Shown here one piece after another: positions 1-7,416 of a stretch of 8,760 nucleotides of DNA. The notes beneath the pieces are model-generated. The model was not told where the DNA came from. It saw only the letters and a list, made by a program, of their open reading frames with translations, and made no database searches. Each line of letters begins with the position of its first letter. Position 1 is the first letter of the stretch. The stretch comes from CAZDML01 sp964506645 (GTDB taxonomy: Bacteria; Elusimicrobiota; Elusimicrobia; 2-01-FULL-59-12), in NCBI GenBank assembly GCA_964506645.1, contig CAZDML010000092.1, forward strand, positions 1-8,760, given 5' to 3'. Made by a program: the position numbers and the translations under genes.

Positions 1-277
1 TGGCCGCACCACGCGGAAGGCTTCGGTTGACGGCATGAAGAACCACGGCGTCGATATCCGTACGGCCCACGATTTCATCTTTATGAAACCAGTGATGGGG
101 GTGATGTTTTAATCTGGGTTTGGCGAAGAGGACGATATGCCCGCTGACCGGCATCGGGAAGACCGGTTCGAAAGTGCAGGGGCACTCCGCCCGGGATTTG
201 GGGAACCGCCACCGCTTTTTATCTTTGAGAAGAAAAACCTGTCCATCTGACTCGAGGTAATAGAAGTCGGGCTTCAT
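1..277 (-). CDS. Partial CDS downstream of hemB, possibly a NUDIX-family protein (N-terminal 92 residues only)
   Basis: The reading frame starts at ATG 277-275, overlapping the hemB TGA stop by 4 bp (ATGA), and stays open for 92 codons to the left edge, where it is cut. The protein begins MKPDFYYLESDGQVFLLKDK, is rich in aromatic and basic residues, and contains a CPC pair near residue 40 and a His-rich stretch (KHHPHHWFHKDE) near 65-76. There is no signal peptide or membrane segment, so it is probably cytosolic. The layout (a small beta-rich lead-in, then a DIDAVVLHAVNRSLPRG segment where the first strand of a NUDIX fold could begin) reminds me of NUDIX hydrolases with an N-terminal extension. 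The diagnostic NUDIX box would lie beyond the window, so the family is inference only. The overlap implies translational coupling with hemB. I am fairly sure it is a gene and unsure of its function. Confidence 0.6.
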   Translation of the reverse strand, partial: MKPDFYYLESDGQVFLLKDKKRWRFPKSRAECPCTFEPVFPMPVSGHIVLFAKPRLKHHPHHWFHKDEIVGRTDIDAVVLHAVNRSLPRGAA

Positions 278-1245
278 TTTGCCCAGGATGTGGCATGGTA
301 GGTGATGATCAAATCAGCTCCGGCGCGCCGGAAGGCCAGAAGAATTTCTTCGGTGACGGCGCGTTCATCGATCCAGCCTTTCTGGGCGGCGGCTTTGACC
401 ATCGCATATTCCCCCGAGACGTTGTAGACGACCACCGGAATCTGGAACTTCTCTTTGACGCGGCGGACCACATCCAGATACGCCAGCCCCGGCTTGACCA
501 TCACCATATCCGCCCCTTCATGAATATCCAGCTCCACTTCGCGCAGGGCTTCGCGTGCGTTCGCCGAGTTCATCTGGTAGCTTTTGCGGTTGCCGAATTG
601 CGGGGTGCTGCCCGCTGCTTCCCGGAACGGGCCGTAGAACGCAGAAGAAAATTTAGCGGCGTAGCTTAAGATGCAGACCTTTTGATAACCGCTTTTATCG
701 AGCGCTGTGCGGATGGTTTTGACCATGCCATCGATCATACCGCTCGGCGCGATAATGTCAGCGCCTGCGCGGGCCTGGGCGACGGCGGTTTTAGCAATGA
801 GAGCGAGCGTCGCATCGTTATCGAGCTCCCCGCGCGACACGATACCGCAATGTCCGTGTGAGGTGTACTCACAAAAGCACAAATCCGTGATAACCAGAAG
901 CTCAGGCACTGCTCTTTTAATCGCGCGGACAGCCTGCTGGATAATACCTCCGGCTGCATAGGCTTCGCTGCCGCGGGCGTCCTTCTTGGAAGGAATACCA
1001 AACAGGAGCACGGACCGAATCCCATGGCCGAACAGCCGTTGGGCTTCCTCTATAGCCAGATCCAAGGTCAGCTGAAAGTGGCCGGGCATCGAAGAAATAG
1101 GAATACGCTGGTGTTTACCGGGACGGATAAAAAGAGGAGCGATCAGATGTTCTGGACGGACGGTGTGTTCCTGCACCCGGGCTCGGACCAGGGGATTCAT
1201 GCGTAGCCGACGGAGACGGGTGTTGGGGAAGGCCATAGACTTCAT
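274..1245 (-). CDS. hemB: Delta-aminolevulinic acid dehydratase (porphobilinogen synthase)
   Basis: HemB condenses two 5-aminolevulinate molecules to porphobilinogen in the cytosol, the first common step of heme, siroheme and cobamide synthesis. With the start at ATG 1245 the protein has 323 residues, almost exactly the usual HemB length. The zinc cysteines in CFCEYTSHGHC are C123, C125 and C133, and the active-site lysines are K198 (SYAAKFSSAFYGPFR) and K251 (MVKPG, the Schiff-base lysine). The three-Cys form marks the zinc-dependent type rather than the magnesium-only DxAxxxxxD type. The frame is open further upstream to a GTG at 1326, but those 27 extra residues are Lys/Asn-rich, unlike HemB, and lie in AT-rich DNA. 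That longer form would also leave only 19 bp to the divergent kinase gene, so I prefer 1245 (1236 is also possible). No strong ribosome binding site is seen at any of these starts. The stop overlaps the next gene by 4 bp. Confidence 0.96.
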   Translation of the reverse strand: MKSMAFPNTRLRRLRMNPLVRARVQEHTVRPEHLIAPLFIRPGKHQRIPISSMPGHFQLTLDLAIEEAQRLFGHGIRSVLLFGIPSKKDARGSEAYAAGGIIQQAVRAIKRAVPELLVITDLCFCEYTSHGHCGIVSRGELDNDATLALIAKTAVAQARAGADIIAPSGMIDGMVKTIRTALDKSGYQKVCILSYAAKFSSAFYGPFREAAGSTPQFGNRKSYQMNSANAREALREVELDIHEGADMVMVKPGLAYLDVVRRVKEKFQIPVVVYNVSGEYAMVKAAAQKGWIDERAVTEEILLAFRRAGADLIITYHATSWAK

Positions 1246-1345
1246 TTTAGCATTACTGTAAACGGCTTGATTTTTAGGTTTCTTTACATTCTTTTTACGG
1301 CCCTGTGACCCGGTTTTTACACCCACCCGCTACACTTATGCTGAG
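1246..1345. promoter_or_regulatory. AT-rich divergent spacer between hemB and the histidine kinase gene
   Basis: This 100-bp stretch is clearly richer in A+T than its flanks, with several T-runs (for example near 1271-1275, 1292-1296 and 1314-1318). It separates the short-form hemB start from the kinase start. It should hold the promoters of both genes. I could not find a convincing -35/-10 pair for either direction, so no exact promoter is called. If hemB really starts at GTG 1326, most of this stretch would be coding. Confidence 0.4.
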
Positions 1346-3466
1346 ATGGAAAGAGAACAGGGCAGTCGTTTCACATCGTGGCTTCTGATTCTGCTTGGGA
1401 TCGCGGGCGTTTTTGGCCTGTGGGCCTGGTACGGCATCACCACGTTCAACGCGCTACAGCAGACCAACCGCCGCTGGGTCGAACGCGTTTCCATGATGGC
1501 CTCGGCGGACCAACAAACCGCATTTGATCTGCTCAGCTCCAGCGTGCGTGTGTATGGTGGCGATCTGCGCCGCATCGCGGCTTCGTCCTCAGATGCTGTT
1601 GCTCTGTTCCTGACGGACGAAGGCAAACCTCCGCAGCATTGGTTTAAAGAGTCGTCATACAGTCATTTTGAACCTTTCGACCCGCGTCTGGGGGTTCTCC
1701 AAGTAAAAGTTTTGCAAACAGGCAAAGCGCAAAGCGGTCCCGTCCTGACATGGAAAAATGCGTTTTACACGACCGCCGTCTATCCCGTGGACCCCAATCG
1801 AACGGTGATCGCCATTCTTCAAAACCATACACTCCTGCCGTTGCTCGATGAACAGTGCGATTTATGGCATGTGCGCGCGGCCATTTTTGATGCCGATGGC
1901 AATGCGATCTATTCCGACCGACGTTTGATGCCAAGCGAGCCGTTTGTCCGCGAGGCCGCCCTGAAGGCCCGGGCCGGAAGTCGATCGGGCTGGGTGTTTC
2001 CGCGTTCCATGGCCCAGGGGATGCGCTGGTTTTACACCTATCAGTACGATCCCACAACGGACTGGATATTTGTCGTTGGACAATCGGCCTACTGGTTGTA
2101 TCTGCCGATGTTCTTCTTGGGGATTGTCATCGTGGGATTGGCGCTGATCATTCGTGTTCCCTACTATGCCAGCACGGCCGCCGAACGTAAGTCGATTTCG
2201 CATGCACTGGCCACTTTTGCCGGCCGAGTTGACCGCTACGTGCGCGGACGAGACACGGCCTTAAACGACCCGCCCTATCCCTATCAGGAACTCATGCCTG
2301 TTGTTACGGCGCTGCGTTGGATGATGCCCCAGTGGAAACAAGCGGAGGTCTATCCGAAAGAATTTGGTTTGGAACGGAAACTTTTAGCGCTCCTCATCGA
2401 GTCGCTGCCCGAAGGGATTCTCTTCTTCAATGCGCAGGGGGGACTACAGACCTCCAACGAACTGGGCCGTGTGTTCTACACCCTCAATCAAGACACTAGC
2501 AAGGAGCCACGTTCGGTGAATGGTGTTCAGATCGCCTCCGGATTTATGGAGCAGTTTTTAGAACCGGTGATGAGCGGTGAGCAGATGAATATCGGAAAAG
2601 AAATTGAAGTCGACTGGGCCGACGGCAAACACCTCTACCGCGTCTGGGTGGAAAAAGTGCAGCCGGAAGAAGGCAAAGCGACCGGTTATATTGCGGTGAT
2701 CCGTGACATCACCTTCCGCAAACAGTGGGAAACCGTTCAGGAACAGATGATGAGCGGCATTACGCACGATCTGCGCGGGCCGCTCTCGGCGCTCATGGGG
2801 TATATCGATTTGAGTCGCAAACAGGCGGTCCAGGCCTCTACTCCTAAACTGGAAGAATATCTAAAGCTGGCCAAGGAAGCCGGTCTGCGGCTCAATCAGA
2901 TGGTCAGCGATATCTTGGATGTGGTGCGCTTTGAGCAGGGCAAGGTCGATATTCAGGTGGAAGCCATTCCCGTCGCGCAAATCATGGAGCGCTTACGCAA
3001 TACATTCGGGGTTTTGGCAGAACAAAAGCAGATCGAACTCAAAATTCAGATGGTCGGCGATGCCAGCATGAAAGTTTTTGCCGATCACAAATTGCTCGAC
3101 CGTGTGCTCGATAACCTCACCGGCAACGCCATTAAATTTACGCCCTCGAAAGGAACGATCACCATTCGAGCGCAGAGATTGGCGGATAGGGTGCATTTTG
3201 AAGTAGCGGATACGGGACGTGGGATTCCGCGTGAAGCGCAGTCCCGTATTTTTGATAAATATCAGCAGGTGCGTCCTGGGGATCGCTCGGCGGGGTATGG
3301 ATTAGGACTCGCTGTGGCGAAGTTTATTGTCGAAGCGCACAAAGGCAGTATTCGTGTAGAGTCGGAAGTGGGCGTGGGAAGTAAATTTGCGCTCTCGATT
3401 CCCGATCAAAACGTCGCGATTAAATTGTCCGATTCGCCGGCGTCCGGTGGTCAAGCCGCCGCATAA
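1346..3466 (+). CDS. Membrane-bound PAS sensor histidine kinase
   Basis: This 706-residue two-component sensor is predicted to sit in the inner membrane, sense a signal outside, and autophosphorylate to feed a response regulator. In order: TM1 at about 11-31; a roughly 215-residue extracytoplasmic sensor region (about 35-248, perhaps a Cache-like fold); TM2 at about 249-270; a linker; a PAS-like domain at about 345-455 ending in VIRDITFRKQWE; HisKA with phospho-acceptor H474 in HDLRGPL; and the HATPase_c domain. That last domain shows the N box (DNLTGNAIKFTP, 589-600), G1 (DTGRGIP, 622-628), F box (FDKYQQ, from 636) and G2 (GYGLGLAVAK, 650-659). All catalytic boxes are intact. There is no receiver domain and no response regulator beside it, so it looks orphan here. 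It is transcribed divergently from hemB and its last 47 bp overlap the phosphatase gene on the other strand. The N-terminal Met directly precedes a proper TM1, which supports the start, although no good ribosome binding site is seen. The signal is unknown. Confidence 0.93.
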   Translation: MEREQGSRFTSWLLILLGIAGVFGLWAWYGITTFNALQQTNRRWVERVSMMASADQQTAFDLLSSSVRVYGGDLRRIAASSSDAVALFLTDEGKPPQHWFKESSYSHFEPFDPRLGVLQVKVLQTGKAQSGPVLTWKNAFYTTAVYPVDPNRTVIAILQNHTLLPLLDEQCDLWHVRAAIFDADGNAIYSDRRLMPSEPFVREAALKARAGSRSGWVFPRSMAQGMRWFYTYQYDPTTDWIFVVGQSAYWLYLPMFFLGIVIVGLALIIRVPYYASTAAERKSISHALATFAGRVDRYVRGRDTALNDPPYPYQELMPVVTALRWMMPQWKQAEVYPKEFGLERKLLALLIESLPEGILFFNAQGGLQTSNELGRVFYTLNQDTSKEPRSVNGVQIASGFMEQFLEPVMSGEQMNIGKEIEVDWADGKHLYRVWVEKVQPEEGKATGYIAVIRDITFRKQWETVQEQMMSGITHDLRGPLSALMGYIDLSRKQAVQASTPKLEEYLKLAKEAGLRLNQMVSDILDVVRFEQGKVDIQVEAIPVAQIMERLRNTFGVLAEQKQIELKIQMVGDASMKVFADHKLLDRVLDNLTGNAIKFTPSKGTITIRAQRLADRVHFEVADTGRGIPREAQSRIFDKYQQVRPGDRSAGYGLGLAVAKFIVEAHKGSIRVESEVGVGSKFALSIPDQNVAIKLSDSPASGGQAAA

Positions 3467-4256
3467 CCGAAAGCATTTCCCGATGAATCTTGCCGTTGGT
3501 AGCCAGCGTCTGCTGACCGTAGATGGAATACGGCTTTCCTGAAAAATCCGAAAGACGTCCGCCTGCTTCTTCCACGATTATTTTTCCTGCCGCACAGTCC
3601 CAGGGTTTGAGACGCCATTCCCAATAGCCGTCGACGCGTCCTGCCGCGACCCAGCAGAGGTCGAGCGCGGCGGCTCCGGCGCGCCGGATTCCCTGAATAT
3701 ATACAAGGAAGGCCCGCACATAACTTAAGTACAGATCGGCGTGAATATGGCGGTCGTAGGGAAAGCCTGTGAGAAGCAGACTCTTTGTAAGTCGGGGGGC
3801 GGACGATACGCGGAGACGGCGCGTTTTTCCTTTGTGCTGGAGAAATGCCCCCTTTCCTTTTTCTGCCCAGAACAGCTCGTCACGGAAGGGATCGTACACT
3901 CCGCCCAGAACCACCCGTCCCTGGACTTCCAAGCCGATGGAGACCCCCACTTGGGGAAAGCCGTGAGCATAATTGGTTGTTCCATCGAGGGGGTCGATAA
4001 TCCATTTAAAGGCCGAATCTTTGTGGGTTGGAACGGATTCTTCAGTCAGCAGGTCATGGGTGGGAAAACGCTGGAGAATTATTTTTCGTATGAGCGCATC
4101 CGCCGCCTGGTCGACCCAGGTCACCAGATTAATGCGGCTCTTATTTTTAAATTGAACCTTTTTGGGTTTTTCAAAATTGTCGCGGATGAGTTTCCCAGCA
4201 GTGAAGCAGGCTTGTATCAGCGTGGAGCGAGCCTGGGGAGGAAGTCTGACATTCAT
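3420..4256 (-). CDS. Inositol monophosphatase family protein (SuhB-like)
   Basis: This 278-residue cytosolic Mg-dependent phosphatase is of usual family length. The metal and catalytic signatures are all present: E72-E73 in LLTEES, the first signature WIIDPLDGTTNYAHGFP (about 85-101, with D88, D91, G92 and T93), and the second, WDCAAGKIIVEEAGG, with W219 and D220. RRAGAAALDLCW at 191-202 is the conserved segment before it. Family members dephosphorylate inositol-1-phosphate, but close relatives act on histidinol phosphate, fructose-1,6-bisphosphate or 3'-phosphoadenosine nucleotides, and E. coli SuhB also works in rRNA antitermination. Sequence reading alone does not choose among these. The start ATG overlaps the cobA-hemD stop by 4 bp, so it is probably translated from the same mRNA. 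The last 47 bp run antisense to the kinase gene, leaving no space for a terminator between the convergent genes. Confidence 0.93.
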   Translation of the reverse strand: MNVRLPPQARSTLIQACFTAGKLIRDNFEKPKKVQFKNKSRINLVTWVDQAADALIRKIILQRFPTHDLLTEESVPTHKDSAFKWIIDPLDGTTNYAHGFPQVGVSIGLEVQGRVVLGGVYDPFRDELFWAEKGKGAFLQHKGKTRRLRVSSAPRLTKSLLLTGFPYDRHIHADLYLSYVRAFLVYIQGIRRAGAAALDLCWVAAGRVDGYWEWRLKPWDCAAGKIIVEEAGGRLSDFSGKPYSIYGQQTLATNGKIHREMLSVMRRLDHRTPANRTI

Positions 4257-5761
4257 GAGAAATATTTCGCGATGGCTTTGGCTAGCGCATCGATGGTGTA
4301 GCGGGACGCACGAATGGCGGGACGGATGCCGTAGGTGCGCAGGGTTGCCGCGGTGATCGGCCCAATCGCCGCCGCGCGGGTTTTTTGAAACAGCCGTCGC
4401 CGCTGGGCGGCTGTGAAATGCTGCAAAAATCCATCGACCGTGGAGGAGGAGGTAAACGTGACCACATCAATCTCCCCATCGAGTAATCGTTTTTTAACCG
4501 CGCTGGCCATGCGCCGCGCCTTAATCGTGCGGTAGACCGGAACCACCTGTACCCGCGCTCCGCGTTCTTCGAGCGTTTTGGGGAGCACATCGCGCGCTTC
4601 TTCCGCACGCGCGAGCAGAACCGATTGGCCTTTCACATCCCCGATCACGTCGGCCAGCGCTTCGGCCCGGTACTCGGCCGGAAAAGCGTCCACGCGCAGA
4701 CCGCGCTGGGTCAACTGCGCGCTGGTTTTGGGGCCGATGGCGCCCAGGCGTGCCCCCTGCAGGTCGCGAATATCGCGGCCCAGGGTTTCGAGACGCTCAA
4801 AAAACCCTTTCACCCCGTTGACGCTCGTAAACACAATCCAATGATAGCGGTCGATATGCCGAATTGCCTGGTCGAGAGGGTCGTAACTTTTTGGGGGAAC
4901 AATTTGAATGGTCGGGAAAGGGATGACTTCAGCACCCTGATCTTCCAGCAGACTCGCAAACTCCTGCGCCTGTTCGGCAGCGCGGGTGATGACAATTTTT
5001 TTGCCAAAAAGGGGCTGCAAATCAAACCAGCGGATTTTCTTCCGCAGTCCGACCACCTTGCCAATCACAATCAGGACGGGAGACGTGAGTTCGGCAGCGT
5101 CTGCTTTATCCGCAATCGTCTCCAGCGTTCCTTCCACAACGACCTGCTGCGGGGTGGATCCCCAGCGAATGATGGCGACAGGGGTTTTGGGGGGCCAGAG
5201 CGCGGTGATGAGACGTTGGGTGATCACCGGTAATTGCTCCAGACCCATGAAAATGACGAGGGTGCTTTGGCGGGAGATCCCTGCCCAATCAACCGGCGCG
5301 ATGGCTTTCCCTCGGCCTTCATGACCGGTGACCAGCGTGACCATGGACCCGGCACGGCGGTCCGTGAGTGGGATGCCGGCATAGGCCGGGGCGCCGGATG
5401 CGCTGGAAACACCCGGAATAATTTCAAAAGGGATACCGTGATCGTGCAGGACCATCGCTTCTTCGCCACCACGTCCGAACACGAGCGGATCGCCGCCTTT
5501 GAGGCGCGCCACGCGCCGCCCGCGCAGCGCCTGGCGGACCAGGAGGTCGTTAATTTCGCTTTGTTCGCGGGCATGCTGCTGGCCGCGTTTACCGACAAAA
5601 ATTTTCGGGACGTGCGGCTTGGCCCAATCCAGAAGAACCGGATTGATGAGGGCGTCATAGACGATAACGTCGGCCTGGCGCAGCCGCTCGAGTCCTTTGA
5701 GTGTCAAAAGACCCGGGTCGCCAGGCCCGGCGCCGATGAGAGAGACCTTGCCTTTGCGCAT
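4253..5761 (-). CDS. cobA-hemD: Fused uroporphyrinogen-III C-methyltransferase / uroporphyrinogen-III synthase
   Basis: This 502-residue bifunctional cytosolic enzyme has two domains. Residues about 1-245 form the SAM-dependent methyltransferase (CobA/SUMT), which methylates uroporphyrinogen III at C2 and C7 to precorrin-2. It shows the SAM loop VSLIGAGPGDPGLLT at 6-20, RLKGGDPLVFGRGGEE at 86-101, and the PGVSSASGAPAYAGIPLT region at 116-133. Residues about 253-500 form HemD, which closes hydroxymethylbilane into uroporphyrinogen III. It is recognised by KKIVITRAAEQA at 254-265, VFTSVNGVKGFFERL at 310-324, AIGPKTSAQL at 341-350 and VTFTSSSTVDGF at 434-445. Such fusions are known in several phyla. 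One protein therefore both makes and diverts uroporphyrinogen III, supplying heme as well as siroheme or cobamides. It is the first gene of a minus-strand pair with the phosphatase and diverges from the TPR gene after 39 bp. A weak GGGG lies about 6 nt before the ATG. Confidence 0.96.
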   Translation of the reverse strand: MRKGKVSLIGAGPGDPGLLTLKGLERLRQADVIVYDALINPVLLDWAKPHVPKIFVGKRGQQHAREQSEINDLLVRQALRGRRVARLKGGDPLVFGRGGEEAMVLHDHGIPFEIIPGVSSASGAPAYAGIPLTDRRAGSMVTLVTGHEGRGKAIAPVDWAGISRQSTLVIFMGLEQLPVITQRLITALWPPKTPVAIIRWGSTPQQVVVEGTLETIADKADAAELTSPVLIVIGKVVGLRKKIRWFDLQPLFGKKIVITRAAEQAQEFASLLEDQGAEVIPFPTIQIVPPKSYDPLDQAIRHIDRYHWIVFTSVNGVKGFFERLETLGRDIRDLQGARLGAIGPKTSAQLTQRGLRVDAFPAEYRAEALADVIGDVKGQSVLLARAEEARDVLPKTLEERGARVQVVPVYRTIKARRMASAVKKRLLDGEIDVVTFTSSSTVDGFLQHFTAAQRRRLFQKTRAAAIGPITAATLRTYGIRPAIRASRYTIDALAKAIAKYFS

Positions 5762-5771
5762 GAGAGACCCC

Positions 5772-5793
5772 AGTTTACTAAATAAGGTAAACT
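5772..5793. promoter_or_regulatory. Perfect inverted repeat in the divergent cobA-hemD / TPR-peptidase spacer
   Basis: The arms AGTTTAC (5772-5778) and GTAAACT (5787-5793) are exact complements around an 8-nt AT-rich spacer. The repeat fills the middle of the only 39 bp between two divergent genes. The size and position suit a dimeric regulator binding site controlling one or both genes. It is too AT-rich and too far from any gene end to be a terminator. A regulator is not identified, and a 7-bp match may arise by chance. Confidence 0.4.
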
Positions 5794-5800
5794 ACCGACC

Positions 5801-6838
5801 ATGAAGCGAATTTTCGTCGTATTTGCTGTCCTTTTTATGGGAGTGCTGCCCATTTTTGCGGGGGGGCATACCCTGGAAGCGGTACAAGCGCTGCGCAAGG
5901 CCATCGCCGCCTTTGATCGGGAAGATTACGGGGCGGCCAAGATCAATCTGCAGGTCGCTCTGGAACGGGAGCCCAATTTTGCCGAAGCCTACATGCTTAA
6001 AGGGCTTTTGCAATACAAGGACGGTCAGACAGACGAGGCCAACGCTTCCTTCCAGCGGGCGATGACGCTGAACCCGCATATGCCCGAAGAGATGCGCGAT
6101 CGCTTGGAAAAACAGGCGCACGATCTGGAATCCGGCCTTACGCAGCAGGAATTTTCCCATTTTATTTTGCAGTTTAATGGTGCCGCCGAGCGCGATAAGG
6201 CGTGGGATGCGGTGAAGTCGCTGGGTGATGTCTATAATGAAATGGGGTCTCTTTTTGGAACCTTTCCAGAAAAAAAGATTGTTGTCATTATTTTTAATAC
6301 GCAGGAATTCTGGGACGCGTGGAACGCGCCGTTATGGCTGGGAGGGTTTTTCGACAAGCGGGATGGAAAAATCCGCGTGCGCATGGACGAGCCCCAGGGC
6401 GGCAGCGAGGAGTACAAGCGCCGTCTTCGACACGAATTTACCCATGCCTTCCTGTATCAGCTTTACCCGGGCGAGTTGCCGGTCTGGTTTCACGAAGGTG
6501 CCGCGCAGTTTTATTCTTACCGTGATTCGAACAACAGTTTTTGGAAAGACGAGCGCCTGGAACAATTGCGCAAAACCATGAAAGGCGCGCCGCGTCTGAC
6601 GCTCGATAAAATGCAGGACATCATCGCCAAGAAAAACGTGGCGCCGGGCCTAATTTATCTGGCCTATCTCGAATCGGAAGCAATGCTTCTCTACACGGCC
6701 AAACAGCACGGCGATTCCTGGATTCCCAACTTTGTTCAGCAGCTCCGTAATGGCGCCGCTTTTGAGCCTGCCTTCCAAGCGGCAACCGGGATCACCCCCT
6801 CCGCCGCCCTCGACCAAATGCACCATTCATGGGACTAA
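5801..6838 (+). CDS. Exported TPR protein with a gluzincin-type zinc metallopeptidase site (Peptidase_MA-like)
   Basis: This 345-residue protein begins with a typical Sec signal peptide (MKRIFVVFAVLFMGVLPIFA, cleavage about residue 20-22), so it should act in the periplasm or outside. Residues about 27-95 form two TPR-type helical repeats (for example FDREDYGAAKINLQVALEREPNF, then YMLKGLLQYKDGQTDEANASFQRAMTLNP). The C-terminal half carries HEFTH at 211-215 and, 17 residues on, WFHEGAAQF with E232. Together these give the HExxH...E zinc ligand set of gluzincins, as in the Peptidase_MA family. The catalytic residues look intact. The substrate is unknown; the TPR part probably contacts a protein partner. 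No clear ribosome binding site precedes the ATG (an AAGG lies about 13 nt upstream), but the signal peptide supports this start. The next gene overlaps it by 10 bp, suggesting a two-gene operon. Confidence 0.85.
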   Translation: MKRIFVVFAVLFMGVLPIFAGGHTLEAVQALRKAIAAFDREDYGAAKINLQVALEREPNFAEAYMLKGLLQYKDGQTDEANASFQRAMTLNPHMPEEMRDRLEKQAHDLESGLTQQEFSHFILQFNGAAERDKAWDAVKSLGDVYNEMGSLFGTFPEKKIVVIIFNTQEFWDAWNAPLWLGGFFDKRDGKIRVRMDEPQGGSEEYKRRLRHEFTHAFLYQLYPGELPVWFHEGAAQFYSYRDSNNSFWKDERLEQLRKTMKGAPRLTLDKMQDIIAKKNVAPGLIYLAYLESEAMLLYTAKQHGDSWIPNFVQQLRNGAAFEPAFQAATGITPSAALDQMHHSWD

Positions 6839-7371
6839 CAATAGATCGTGCGCGGGAAGGTCTTCGCGAAAGACACAAGGATTGGGTGAAAACTTGTCTT
6901 CCAATGGTCTGCATACTTTTCTTGGGAATGACGGGAATTGGGCATGCGGTGGGGGTGAGTTCGGCGACGTTGCCGGCAGAGGTTCTGCCGCTTTTGGATA
7001 ACAGTTCTCCCGGCTGGAAATTGGCCTCACATGCGCCGACTTTCGTGACCGGGGATTTCGACAACGACGGTAAGAAAGATTATGCCCTGCAGATCATTTA
7101 CGGGGATATCGCGAACCGTTCACAGGATCTCATGGTGTTCTTGAATGCCGATACGGGGCTAGTCATGCAGATGCTGGAATCGCGCGGGGAAGATCCGAAC
7201 GTTTTTTTAGGGGTGAAAAAATCCTCAATCATGGAACCCGATATCAAAACGGGCGCCGATACAATGCGGTCCCTCTACACGCTGCAGATTATGGGTGGCC
7301 CCGAAGGGGACCGCTCCTACCGCTGGGACTTGGGACAATGGAAAGAACTCCCTCCGTCCCGACCCGAATAA
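6829..7371 (+). CDS. Hypothetical exported or membrane-anchored protein with an FG-GAP/VCBS-like calcium-loop motif
   Basis: The product is a small protein of 180 residues from ATG 6829, or 161 from GTG 6886. The GTG start has an AAGGA (6877-6881) 4 nt upstream and places KTCLPMVCILFLGMTGIGHA right at the N-terminus as a clean signal peptide or anchor. The ATG start has no visible ribosome binding site and adds a charged 20-residue leader. I think 6886 is at least as likely. After the signal, TFVTGDFDNDGKKDYALQII (about 71-90 in long numbering) has the DxDxDGxxD pattern of FG-GAP/VCBS and dockerin-like calcium loops. There is one copy only, so it is not a full propeller. The rest (WKLASHAP, LMVFLNADTGLVMQML, YTLQIMGGPEGDRSYRW) looks like one beta-rich domain. 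I do not recognise a named family. It overlaps the exported peptidase gene, which suggests a shared role at the cell envelope; that is inference. Confidence 0.75.
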   Translation: MGLTIDRAREGLRERHKDWVKTCLPMVCILFLGMTGIGHAVGVSSATLPAEVLPLLDNSSPGWKLASHAPTFVTGDFDNDGKKDYALQIIYGDIANRSQDLMVFLNADTGLVMQMLESRGEDPNVFLGVKKSSIMEPDIKTGADTMRSLYTLQIMGGPEGDRSYRWDLGQWKELPPSRPE

Positions 7372-7375
7372 TCCC

Positions 7376-7416
7376 TTAAAACAAGCCTGGACCGTTTATA
7401 TAGTTTGTGATATAGT
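7376..7416 (+). promoter_or_regulatory. Two overlapping sigma70-like promoters upstream of the Fic gene
   Basis: Box pair A is TGGACC (7388-7393), a 17-nt spacer, then TATAGT (7411-7416). Pair B is TTAAAA (7376-7381), a 17-nt spacer, then TATAGT (7399-7404). Both -10 boxes differ from TATAAT by one base; the -35 boxes match TTGACA at four of six. Pair A would start transcription at about 7423, only a few bases before the ATG at 7427, and pair B at about 7411. The two are 12 bp apart, close to one helical turn. This is prediction by eye in AT-rich DNA, where chance matches are common. Confidence 0.45.

Noticed and set aside
2..112. Plus-strand open frame at the left edge ending in TAA at 110-112
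   Set aside because: It is antisense to the minus-strand frame coupled to hemB, has an unremarkable protein and no supporting signals. The minus-strand gene explains the region better.
1314..1345. Possible -10 (TATGCT, 1337-1342) just before the kinase ATG
   Set aside because: No acceptable -35 at 16-18 bp and too close to the start codon to call.
3741..4301. 186-codon plus-strand open frame
   Set aside because: It is entirely antisense to the phosphatase and the end of cobA-hemD, both of which have intact catalytic motifs. The product shows no recognisable features.
4625..5785. Two long plus-strand frames (4625-5233 and 5234-5785)
   Set aside because: They are antisense shadows of the cobA-hemD gene in GC-rich codons, without domain motifs.
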